Shown piece after piece: positions 43,701 to 49,000 of a stretch of DNA of 64,000 bases. The position numbers and the translations under genes were made by a program. The stretch lies in NCBI GenBank assembly GCA_021648725.1, contig JAKISF010000001.1, positions 62,001 to 126,000 on the forward strand, read 5' to 3'. Within the stretch, counting starts at the first letter, position 1, and each line of letters opens with the position of its first letter. Origin of the DNA: Bacteroidales bacterium (GTDB lineage: Bacteria; Bacteroidota; Bacteroidia; Bacteroidales; JAADGE01). The notes beneath the pieces were generated by a model. The model was not told where the DNA came from. It saw nothing but the letters and a program-made list of their open reading frames with translations, and did no database searches.

Positions 43701-45974
43701 GTAACAGGCTTACAAAGAGGTGTAAATACTTTCCGTTGGACTGTTTATGAAAATTCATGTGACAACGGAGGAGATTTAGTACAAGTTATTAATAATACAT
43801 TTGATGCATTTGCAGGTTTAGATCAAACTTTAAATCCGCTTCAAACAAATACATATTTCAATGCTGAATTGTTAGCAAATCAAACAGGACAATGGTCAAT
43901 ATTATCCGGTAGCGGAAATATACATACTGACACAAGTCCTACATCTTATGTTTACAATATGCCTACAGGTACTAATATATTTACTTGGACAGTACATAAT
44001 AATGTTACAGGATGTAATGATGACGATGATGTTGCTATTATTGTTGCTAATTTTGTACCGTATGCAGGGGAAGATCAAGTTGTTTGTGTTGACACAGCTA
44101 AATTAAATGCAAGGGTTGAAACAGGTGCAAGTTCTCATACATGGTCAATTGTTAGCGGCGGCGGAGTGTTTGATGATATCTATGATTCGAATACAGTAGT
44201 AAGAGGGATTAATCACGGAGCAAATGTTTACAGATGGACGGTTACTTTTATCGGTTATTCAAATTATGATGATGTTGTTATTTTCAATGATTCAATATTT
44301 GTAAGTGCCGGTGATGATGTTGTTACATGTGACCGTGAGCACATTATGAATGCTCAACAGATTTTAGATCCGGACAGTGTTTGGTGGTCTCCGGTCGGAA
44401 TAGGAGGAGGTACAATTGTTACCAATACAGCTTGGAATACGCATATAACAGGTTTGGAGCCAGGAGACAGCTATTTTGAGTGGTATGTAAGTAACGGAAA
44501 TTGTATATCTCGTGATACAGTAATGTTACATTATAATTTACCGCCGATTGCTCAATTTGAAACTGATCCGACAGAATTCTGTGCACCTGCCTTAGTTACA
44601 ATTAACAATACATCAACTGCTTATGGCGGCTATAATATACCGACTGAATTCCATTGGGTAATTGAAGATTTTGCTATGCCGAACACGTACGATGTAAATG
44701 ATGATGTATTATATACATTTACAAATACGGCGGAGTGGGATTCAATATACACCATAAGATTAGTTGCAATTGATACATTTACAATGTGTACAGATACATT
44801 CTATTCAACTGTAACTGCATCAGCAGGACCCAAGGTTGAGTTTGAGGTAAGACCGAATGAACCGCAAAGAATTCCTAATGCAATCTTTACATTCCAAAAT
44901 AAGAGTGCAACTGATTTGATTTCTTATGAATGGGATTTCGGAAATGCTGATAACAGATATGATACATACTATGTAGGTTCTTTCGATTATGAATATCAAA
45001 TTGCAGGTACTTATGTTGTTACATTAGAAGGAGTAAGCGGAGGACAATGTACAGGAACTTATACAGATACTGTTGTAGTACTTCCTGCTTGTCCGTTCTC
45101 TTGGAATGAGGGCAGTACAGTAGCGGAAGGATGTCAAGAATTAACGGTTGAGTTCTATAATGATGTTTACTACGCAGATAATCAGAGCTTTACAAAATGG
45201 CATTTCTACGGACCTAATGATGATGTACCTGCCGGTGTGGACAGAGATACTTCGACTTTTGTAAATGACCCTGTTTATACTTATCCTGAACCGGGGAATT
45301 ATCATCCGTATATTACGGCATGGAATGCATCATGCGGTTCAGAAACAATGCCTTATTATACAAGAGTTGATACTGTAATAGTTTATACAAAACCGATTGT
45401 TGATTTTGATGTTGCTCCGAGATTAATTATGTTGCCCGATCAATTATTAACATGTTTTAATTATTCTGAATATGGTGACAGGTATTTCTGGAACTTCGGA
45501 GATTCTATTACAGCCGATAATTATCTTGAATTCCCGCAACATCAATATACTGAACCGGGAGCATATGATATTTCACTGGCTGTTTGGACAGTAAATGATT
45601 GCTTTGCCTCGGATACATTATATAATATTGTATATGTTGAAGAAGAAGGATCAATTGAGTTTCCGAATGCGTTTACACCTAGTCCGAACGGTTCTAACGG
45701 AGGTGTTTATCCTTGCGGAGATAAATATACTGTGGATAAAGATAATTTAAATGATGTATTTTATCCGAAACAAAGCGGTGTTGTAACTTACAATCTTGAA
45801 ATTTATAACAGATGGGGAGAAAAAATCTTTGTCAGTGATGATTTATGTGTAGGTTGGGACGGCTATGTTAAAGGAGTGTTAGCACCGCAAGATGTTTATG
45901 TCTGGAAAGTATCCGTAATTTATAAAAACGGTGAACCGGAAAGAAAATACGGAAGTGTTACTTTATTGAGATAA
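28707..45974 (+). CDS. Giant T9SS-exported repeat protein (5755 residues), probable surface adhesin
   Basis: A single uninterrupted frame of 17.3 kb. A signal peptide (1-20, ending LLSAQ) is followed by three cadherin-like units (21-722) with EF-hand-like loops. Two further Ig/cadherin-like domains run to about 928. Then come 51 tandem domains of about 85 residues (929-5280), PKD-like domains (5281-5648) and a type B T9SS sorting domain (5649-5755) with the FPNAFTP and YNRWGEKIF signatures. The protein should cross the outer membrane by T9SS and stay on the surface or be released. By size and layout it resembles gliding or attachment adhesins such as SprB, but its repeats are not SprB repeats. 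Thr, Asn, Gly and Val dominate. It ends at a strong terminator and has no operon partner. Confidence 0.92.
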   Translation: MKKYLILTLFISLGYLLSAQTLPTVNNETVSTLEDNDKVFVVGDFPSYFDADGDPFTDIRIRGLESVGILYYDADGDNIIDAGEDVALWDVILVADIPRLKFRPNPDENGVGYDSFDFQVNDGNDGYSAIRTMTIDVTPVNDEPSFTAGANQTVLEDAGPQNVPNWATAISVGPANEAGQTPSFNVSNNNNGLFSAQPAIDAAGNLTYTSAANASGFATVTVSVSDDGGIANGGDDTSPGQNFTITITAVNDLPTGADNTVSCFENAGVTFAAAHFGYADNDGDAFAQIRVTTVPGLGTLWIDTDNDGTVNGAEVPLASGNVVLIADINASLLKYIPLPGENGSPYTTWDFEVHDGTVYSATSYTMTIDVLPVNSEPSFIIGADQVVNEDAGAQNVVGWATSISAGAADEEPPIQTLTFFVSNNNNGLFSVQPGVDATTGNLTYTPAANIFGVATVTIYLTDDGGTANGGDDTSPSQNFTITVNSVNDAPTSTDNSVNVFENSVLTLVTAHFNYSDVESDPFTQIETTTVPGLGTLWIDTNSDGIINGGEVPLAPGNIVPIADISGNRLKFIPNPNENGSPYTTFDFKVHDGIEFSTLSYTMTINVLAVNSEPSFTKGADQVVNEDAGAQTVAGWATAIDPGGAGEGGQVLTFNVSNSLPALFSVQPAVDAVTGDLTYTPAPNANGVATVSIYLTDDGGTANGGDDTSPTQTFTITVNPVNDVPVVTANNPLNINEGDINQLISTALLEVTDVDNTPAEIEYTITTVPAAGTLKLSGLPLGLNDTYTQADINANALTYSHDGSEGTPDSYFFTVIDGAGGSIGSTQFIINIAPVNDAPIFTSSPVTTGDQLVFYIYNITTTDAEGDPLVIAPVTIPAWLALVDNGDGTATLSGTPPGGTPLNNPITISVSDGIAPPVTQSWNLIISSSVTADAGPDDITCNNNEYTLNATAAPVGYTGTWTVIGGSGVFANANLPNTLVTGLDNGPAPFNTNTFRWTLSNGIPAEDVWDDVVITNNTVVASVTDINNVCGTNAILQADNALNPGETGLWTVEGAPIPLPVIANPNNRTTAVSGLQYNVNQFRWTLTKGTCSDFAIMNVNVIEVYATAGGPAEICSEPFTILGNDPTILGGTGVWTVGAGSGVFANANAPTTTVTGSHQDVQNEYVWTVTVNGCSAQASVFVENNIPTTAVITTPNPSTSCDGIYTISAVPADATDPNETGYWTTVTPGVVITNANLATTGVTGLQEGANLFTWHITNGTCPESTADVTINYFFPPTVDAGPDAIICTDDYNLAATPLDAGETGLWTFTTGGMGSTIINPTSNTTQVINLQSGLNVLQWTVSHDICSSDDVVEITNMSVDAIISTTDPLISCTDPSPLITANIPSSQDIANPATPATGSWSVLSGGSIVDNPLSWNTTVSNLDAGNNDYIWTITNGTCTDTDTITVINSIPTQAYAGKDTIVCSTSLPNLNGNNYNSLVEIGFWRRIAGNATITDISLANTSVTNLDYYCTPWTPNWWTNVAAVNVFEWVIRRGTCESTDQVSVMNGLPETIDAGLDQTVCDNVVNLDALDEASCADDHWWEQLPDVGNYIDPLTGAFIPDNDLNMPFNVHVDNIQDGMTQFVWHKRNNFFDSLGNPIQCELTDTVEITSLGLVEDVQAGPEDATCENWYQLNATNPSTIFTAGPPFDVVSGQWTLIFGAGNFDDDTYYNTTVRNMAAYDNIYRWTVTNLTKGCILTDDVYIHSARPSNATAGPDDVTCNDFAVLSSNVPVRYTSAYWTVAVGGSTIIQNSCTGFTCDAIATNIADSLNIYIWHVVNEYTGGFGGYDAANPLTCEVIDSTVIIYRGVTADAGVDIYECGDFTQLNANDPAWNTGVWTGSGTFDDSGTNTSTLFNDIVRGLTPGKNTFTWTISNETCSASDNLVVFGLLPPTPYANVDQTICSGTVNLNGNNVANTWTVVDPVPPNPVWQEAIATGYWTSTNPLVTFTNASNFNTTASGISMQTEDAFIWHSVNNFTDYVAGITRTCELVDTMLVYNNSVTSTAGSDIFECGIDLVANSFNLNAVPAVAPMSGVWSQISGPASTILTPASPTTLVTNVFQDNDYIYQWTVSATRNTVTCTAADNMLVEVRIPSNSVVNPSTLEVCVNQAPLVGNIPLSGIGTWSSASGSPGTIDDPSSSVTFVDLIQNGVSQWQWTIDRQGCTSNDIITVTNNTVTADADLALTDPNATDICFPEYVLNATDPDIFNVALPNATGIWLANLGTTTFDNNTVYNTTVRNLSSALPNILTWTITKGSCIESSQLTINNNEFFVDADVNENPNLLETCDGNITLAGEQPGVGGTGFWEIIIGGGTFVNTTLYNTVVITVPKPFSRYVWHVNRIGCNATDTVRVDNNQVFSNAGFDQTVCNNFATLNGGIPNAGELGQWTVTNGGGTVTTPSAYNSGVTNMAQGQNTFVWTISKGNCSAFSSVEIINNEPSDFNVEPDREVCGINDAITVNPGAIGTGVWTISQGGAFTAIVDNTATNTNVTDLQPGLNTFVWTATNGTCTKVGDVTLTNNMVISDAGVPQFVCADSTNLLAAEPSINYPFQGTGIWTVVTGSSTVVTVTAYNSQVISLDPGLNTFRWNMSLGTCTDFDDADVTNNAVQANASNQTVCTDAATFDGNNPGSSNGLWTLVGSSGTPTITTPTLNISTVTGLGTGVNTFRWLVNNAAGCADSIDIQIDNGEFITSAGPDQSLCSTTATMGAQNHGVGYNGYWYVVAGGATVTNSAQFDSPVTGLTPGNNVFRWVVNSVDCMAFDEVIIQNNLPTDAVIVTPIVTNREVCTNSAAVEGTNPVFGIGVWTVSTSILGTYFTNSTSYQTVINDLRPVNNVLTWTISNGTCSSVDQITIVNNEVASVAGSAQTLCFDNTSLAATDPSTIYPNQGTGYWTNISGNVAVITNSLAWNTGVTNLPLGTTTFRWTVEKGICSVFDEVIIANNSATASATNQSDCNSVFTLNGNDPSTFGGTGYWEIVGGGSGTITAPSTQYNTTVTGIPNGVTTTLRWNVDNGTCTDNIEVTVTNNNFSIDAGAAQTICSSNATMNGDSPGTGTGYWTLVSGSGIFSNSLANNTTVSGVGQGTNLYSWTVTRGVCTNSDNVTIINSSPSTAQITGPVITETCDGTISLTANMPSPYYADNQYWQIVSGGGTFNNPSTSFTMDVTNMNPGTNLFQWTIERGICPSSTDVITIVNNEVTAVAGGNQIICSDNTFLNATDPTVIYPNQGIGYWTNLSSNSALITNSLLQNTAVSNLPIGTTTFQWTVELGSCTANDLSQITNSSVTATANNQTGCDGVFTLDGNDPSTFAGTGYWQVIAGSGTITVPSTQYNTTITGVAYNATSALRWTVDNGTCSNSVDITVENTGFPISAGPDVTQCSDTYTFSADDAAPGTGYWTLVGGGGTISNLSQFDAVVSGLPQGSNVFRWTVTRGSCTNFDEITVENTNPDVALITAPGPTNREICSNSVSIQANVPAFGTGQWSVSSGTATFVDDTNFSTVANGLAPGSNTLTWTISNGSCTSSADLIITNSEVASEAGPNQILCADATVLNALNVSTTYPFQGVGHWTNVSSNGAVITNSLAENTAVSNLPVGTTTFMWTVENSICSTNDIVLISNNTVTATALDAQTCNSDILSLTGNTPGPGETGTWTCFTAGVTFDDSNVYNTAAHNLGVGINNFVWTINNADCSTDANIVVTSINPLADAGPDQNNLCDNFTFMGAVNPTPGTGVWSVLSGLGTFADASDNVTYVSGIQQGINTYRWTVTESGCVRTSDVTIINNLPSVGAGSDQSTCNNNVTLSGTNPGGGESGVWNQIAGITAIITNSVQFNTTVTGLSNGANIFEWTISNALCSASDEVTITFNEVIADAGLDNSTCNGTYALMAVDPSPGTGYWEAVGAGTFSDISMFNSNVTGLNNGPNTLRWHQSYAGCSDYDDVVITNNEVSVNAGLDQALCTDNTILVGNNPGATGSGNWTRSGGSGTITIPSFYNSPVTGLSKGINIFTWTITDGPCSNSDEVIINNDEITDVNAGVDQNVCDTYATLAALAPQSGESGYWTVAGGTAVFNNSDSYTTDVTGLVQGDNRLVWTLTNGICNASDTVVVTNNSPTVALVSPDAEICSNIYTLVGNIPGGGESGIWTKEFGASATIVNPTSNITTALSIGAGSNTFRWTISNALCDSYDDIVITNNTITTDAGLDASLCTDTTVLSADNPAPGIGLWTVVNSAGTPIFDNASAYNTIVRNLANGSNIFKWTATKGGCSAWDIVTISNDIPTTADAGPDETVCDGTVNLKANNPSVGTGVWTRLGGAGVIANPSNYNTLVTGLSSGGNTFRWTITEGMCESYSDVLITNELVYASAGMDDNICGNSYGPLNGNQPGAGETGIWTVTGGTGIFANPTLYNTSISGLSQSENVLTWTVTRGSCSNSANVSIFDNTPSPASVSNDQEVCDDFTVIAGNPPTTGVGVWSVAAGSGDFDNSLANTTTVRNIGPDINIFRWTITNGTCTNAADITVTNNSVTAVVGDSIFVCGTDAYLNGNEPTAGQTGVWTRTAGTGIIVNSTLYNTAVTNLNVGINKFRWSISNGTCSAYADLVVTNNLYDATASVAGPTVICVDSADLLGNIPIQGSTGHWEVFAGGGVFDDFTSPTARINNLNKGENTLRWFITKAGCSNFADVSITNNMVSALAGADVITCGNDANLSANELLPAENGLWTLVAGTGTILTPSNNETIITGQSSGVSVYRWTVWGNGCMDDDIVQVNENSFLTEAGPAQTVCNTDATLTGQDPTPGTGIWTTGSGVTINTPTNYITTVTGLQDNSPHTFRWTVSKNGCSSWDEVVITNNLVHAYAGTDQSVCFSNAVLGAQNPVAGNGLWNITSGSGIITTPSYYASTVTGLNAGTITLTWTVSHENCTDADNMIIINNMVEATAGANQAVCADFTNLTGDQAQAGGYGIWTTAGGPGIVQTPSAFNTLVTGLQRGVNTFRWTVYENSCDNGGDLVQVINNTFDAFAGLDQTLNPLQTNTYFNAELLANQTGQWSILSGSGNIHTDTSPTSYVYNMPTGTNIFTWTVHNNVTGCNDDDDVAIIVANFVPYAGEDQVVCVDTAKLNARVETGASSHTWSIVSGGGVFDDIYDSNTVVRGINHGANVYRWTVTFIGYSNYDDVVIFNDSIFVSAGDDVVTCDREHIMNAQQILDPDSVWWSPVGIGGGTIVTNTAWNTHITGLEPGDSYFEWYVSNGNCISRDTVMLHYNLPPIAQFETDPTEFCAPALVTINNTSTAYGGYNIPTEFHWVIEDFAMPNTYDVNDDVLYTFTNTAEWDSIYTIRLVAIDTFTMCTDTFYSTVTASAGPKVEFEVRPNEPQRIPNAIFTFQNKSATDLISYEWDFGNADNRYDTYYVGSFDYEYQIAGTYVVTLEGVSGGQCTGTYTDTVVVLPACPFSWNEGSTVAEGCQELTVEFYNDVYYADNQSFTKWHFYGPNDDVPAGVDRDTSTFVNDPVYTYPEPGNYHPYITAWNASCGSETMPYYTRVDTVIVYTKPIVDFDVAPRLIMLPDQLLTCFNYSEYGDRYFWNFGDSITADNYLEFPQHQYTEPGAYDISLAVWTVNDCFASDTLYNIVYVEEEGSIEFPNAFTPSPNGSNGGVYPCGDKYTVDKDNLNDVFYPKQSGVVTYNLEIYNRWGEKIFVSDDLCVGWDGYVKGVLAPQDVYVWKVSVIYKNGEPERKYGSVTLLR
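28767..30872 (+). repeat. Three cadherin-like tandem units with EF-hand-like loops
   Basis: Three units of 232, 236 and 234 residues start at 28767, 29463 and 30171. Each holds one domain with an acidic 12-residue loop, then one with the VNEDAG and DDGG-x-ANGGDDTSP motifs, closing in a PVND-type linker. Loops lie at 28923-28958 (DADGDNIIDAGE), 29613-29648 (DTDNDGTVNGAE) and 30321-30356 (DTNSDGIINGGE). Positions 1, 3, 5 and 12 fit calcium-binding EF-hand loops except for Asn3 in the third. Calcium-dependent stiffening is inferred from cadherin-like proteins. Confidence 0.75.
31491..44546 (+). repeat. Array of 51 tandem ~85-residue domains in the giant protein
   Basis: By eye I count 51 copies over 4352 residues. 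A consensus copy opens with AG-x-D-Q-x-x-C, continues with L-x-x-NxPxxGxTGxWT, then G-x-F/I, YNTxVxGL, G-x-N-x-FxWT and a G-x-C, and closes VxITNNxV. Most copies have exactly two cysteines, one near residue 9 and one near 65, suggesting one intradomain disulfide. Lengths vary most in the first 16 copies and settle at 80-86 residues afterwards. I do not recognise the unit as a named domain; an immunoglobulin-like beta sandwich is likely. Confidence 0.85.
36138..40145 (+). repeat. Four-fold super-repeat of about 1 kb, each of four domains
   Basis: Units at 36138-37127, 37128-38138, 38139-39149 and 39150-40145 are 330, 337, 337 and 332 residues. Each contains four distinct domain types in the same order. 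Type A has no AG opening and usually carries REVC or a similar motif. Type B carries a YP[NF]QG-x-G motif after its DP or similar. Type C has a short opening such as TATANNQT and usually GNDPSTF. Type D opens with an AGP-like motif and has GTGYWTLV or similar. Type B of units 2-4 shares VTNLPLGTTTFRW-like wording. DNA identity is clearly lower than protein similarity, so the duplication looks old. Confidence 0.75.
44547..45650 (+). other. PKD-like domains before the sorting signal
   Basis: About four PKD-like domains of 85-100 residues lie between the repeat array and the T9SS domain. PKD hallmarks are visible in copies 2 and 4: SYEWDFGNAD with a later YEYQIAGTYVVTLE, and RYFWNFGDS with HQYTEPGAYDISL. 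Copies 1 and 3 are more diverged. PKD domains commonly form a rigid stalk near the surface anchor. Confidence 0.75.
45651..45971 (+). other. T9SS type B C-terminal sorting domain
   Basis: The last 107 residues match the gliding-motility-associated C-terminal domain: FPNAFTPSPNG, a LNDVFYP block, LEIYNRWGEKIF, GWDGYVKG and a final VWKVSVIYKNGE followed by GSVTLLR. Known type B domains route SprB-like proteins through the type IX machinery and usually need a PorP/SprF-like partner, which is not encoded next to this gene. Confidence 0.9.
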
Positions 45975-45990
45975 TAATTATTTAAAAACT

Positions 45991-46022
45991 AAAAAAAGCC
46001 GAACGTAAGTTCGGCTTTTTTT
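45991..46022. terminator. Strong bidirectional terminator after the giant gene
   Basis: Perfect 14-base arms at 45991-46004 and 46009-46022 with a 4-base loop GTAA. There is a GC-rich core and a run of A on one side and T on the other. It lies 16 bases past the giant gene's stop and 24 bases before the stop of the convergent ligase gene. Confidence 0.92.
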
Positions 46023-46046
46023 AGTTTCATTTTTTTGCAACCTTTT

Positions 46047-49000
46047 TTATAATTCCCTGACTAATGCTCCCCATTTTTTGTCAATTACAAAATTATGTTT
46101 TAGATAATAGTTTCCGAATAAGAAATGAGCTTTTATTGTTTTGATTCCTTGTGCTTTCATTCTTGTGAAAAAATCTTCCATCATTGCCGAGCCTATTCCT
46201 TTACCGTGTAATGGAGATGTAACAGCCATTCCGTCAATTAATACAACATTTTCATCTAATTCTTTATAGCATAAACCACCGATAACACGTTCATTTGAGT
46301 CTGTAAGAATATAGTGTCTATCCGGTTTTGAAATTTCTTTAGGATAATTCTCTTTAAAAAATAATTTATAAAGTTCACCTACTTCAAACGCTTCAAGAGG
46401 TTCTCTCATAGTGTATTCAGTATTGTTTTTGTCTTTTAAAATTGAACGGACGATAACATGTTCGTCTTTTTTTTCTCCTATTGTTAAAATATCGACTTTT
46501 TGTTTTGTTTTAATTCCCGGGAAAACCATTTTTCCGAAAATATTCTTTTCTGAACTGTTCTTTAATACAGATTGTAAATCAGAAAGTTCTGTTAGTTGTA
46601 TTGGTAAATGATTTATATTTTCTGACATTTTATTTATCAGTATATCGAAATATGAAACAACTTCTTTGTCTGAATCTTTAAAAAATGTTTCTCTGTAAAA
46701 TTTATATCTGATAATTTCCGGAAATTTCCCTAAAGCATATAAATCAAACAGTTCTGCTATGGTTTGCTCTTTAGCTGTGATACTTGCTTTTTTACTTTTC
46801 TTAACCCAATCAGAATATCTGTCAATTGCATTAAAAAGAGCTAAGGGTAAATAAATTCTTCCTTTAAAATCTTTTAAATATTCTTTTAATGTTTCATATA
46901 TTTCAAGTTCATTTTCTTTTAAAGCAGGTTTGTTTTCGTATTCTGAAATAAGCTTTTTAAAAAGAAGTCTTGATTTTTTTTCTCCCAAAGCTTCAACACA
47001 CGCATGATATATCCATCTTGTTTTTATATGTTTTTTTAATAATGGATAATGTGCTGTTGCTTTTTTATAAAAGTTTTTTAACATTGCCGAAATTAAAGAG
47101 CTGATTTGTGCATTTTTATTCCAACCGGAAAGAGAAATAACTACTGAATTATCAGAGAAGTCATTTTCAGGAAGTGCAACATTTCCGGGAGATACAAAAC
47201 CGGGCATTATTTCTTGATTGCTGTTGTGCCAAACTCTGAAGAATGCACTCATTGAGCGGATATATATTTTTCTCCACGTATTTGCTTGTTCTATTTGTCC
47301 GAATGCTTGCATTTCTGCAATAGCTCTTATTTTGTCCCATGCCGTAAGCATACTTAAATAACCCGAAATAATAATTTTTTCAGAAGGATTACTACATCCG
47401 AATATTGTAAGGGAAGGACTGTCAAAGGGGTATCCGCCTATTGCAATCATTCTGTATAAAGTTTCGAGTCCTTTTTGAGTTTTTAATTTTTCATCAATTG
47501 CAATATGCAAATCGTAATGTTTACCTTTTTTTGTATTAATGCTCATTCTGTAATGCTTTGTGTTTCTGTAACTTTTAACACGTGAAACCCAAATGTTATT
47601 TTTTGCAATTAATTTAAGATCGAAATTGTATTCGTCATAAATTAAAATAAGTGCTTGTTTAAGAGTATTACTTGAAGCTAATTTTGTTGTCAGTTCTTTT
47701 TTATTATCTTCTGAAATTCCTTCGTCAAAAACTAATAAAGATTTCCATTCTTTTTCAGTGTAAATTTTTGATGTTTTGCTTATTTGTTTTTTGAATCCTT
47801 CAAATAATTCATAAAAATATTTATGTGCTTTTTTTGATAAAACAGGTTCATTTTTTAACAGCATCCATGAAGCAAATTCGGCTCTGATTGATTTGTAATA
47901 TTTCGGATGATTTATTCCGAAGTTCAGAAGCAGCCTGAAAATTGTGTCGAATTGTTTTCTTGTTTGTTTGTCGGCAGGCCATTTCATTTCATTTCTGTAA
48001 TGAAACATTCGTTTTCTTAAGCTGTCAAAATGTTGAAAAGCAAATGTGTTTTTTGCTAAAGTTCTTATTGACTGCTCATTAAGAAATGTTTTGCCTGAAT
48101 TAATAAATGCAGGAAGAAGTTCTGAGAAGTTAGGCTCCGGATCTTTTGTTAATAAAATTCGATATGCACTAACTCTGATTTCTTCATCTTTATGACAGGC
48201 TAAGGCTTCTAATCTTCTGCGAATAATTTCTGCTTTATTTTTATCAGATTGGGTAAATATTTTTTCAATTTGTTTAAGGCTGATTAACGATGTTTTAGTG
48301 TCAGAGTGTAATGTTTCTGATAGTAAGGTGTTTAGAAAGGTAAGGTCAGCATCAATAATATTTAAAATTTGAGGTATTTCTCCCGGGTGGTAAGTTCTTA
48401 TATCTTTTTTCGGAACACGTAATTGAGGAGAAATATTCTTTAAAGGTAAATCAAAGCTTACCTTACAAGGTGAAAAAGATATAAGTTCAGGGTTTCCTGC
48501 CCAAAGTTTGGGTTGTCTGACAATTATTCCCAAATCAACTTTTTTATCATATATTTTATATTCTAAATCTCCGATTAAATAAATATTTTCTTTATAAGAT
48601 TTTTGTATTCTTAATTTTTGTTTAGTTACTTTATTGTAGATGCCTTCTTTATCAGAAATTATATCAGTTTCTAATATTCCGATATCTCTGTAGAACCATC
48701 TGGGAATTACAATTTCAAAATTTTTCTTTTTAATAAGAATAAAATCTTTTTCATATAACTTACTTATTAATTCTGAAAAGTTTTTTTCTATATTCTTTCT
48801 TTTAAATGAACCTTTTGCGGTTATCTCCCCTTTTTCTTTTAAAAATTCTCTGTTTGCTATGCTGAAATTTATTACGCGTTCATACGGTGCCGAATCTTTA
48901 TTTGCTGTTGTAATTATTTGGTGGAAATATTCATTAATATTATCATCTTTACTTCCGGAAGTTAATACCGGATCTTCAAAATCGGGAACAATTAAAAGCA

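Noticed and set aside
31491-44546. CRISPR-like or non-coding tandem repeat
   Set aside because: Repeat period is about 250 bases, varies in length by whole codons and keeps one open frame, so it is a coding domain array.
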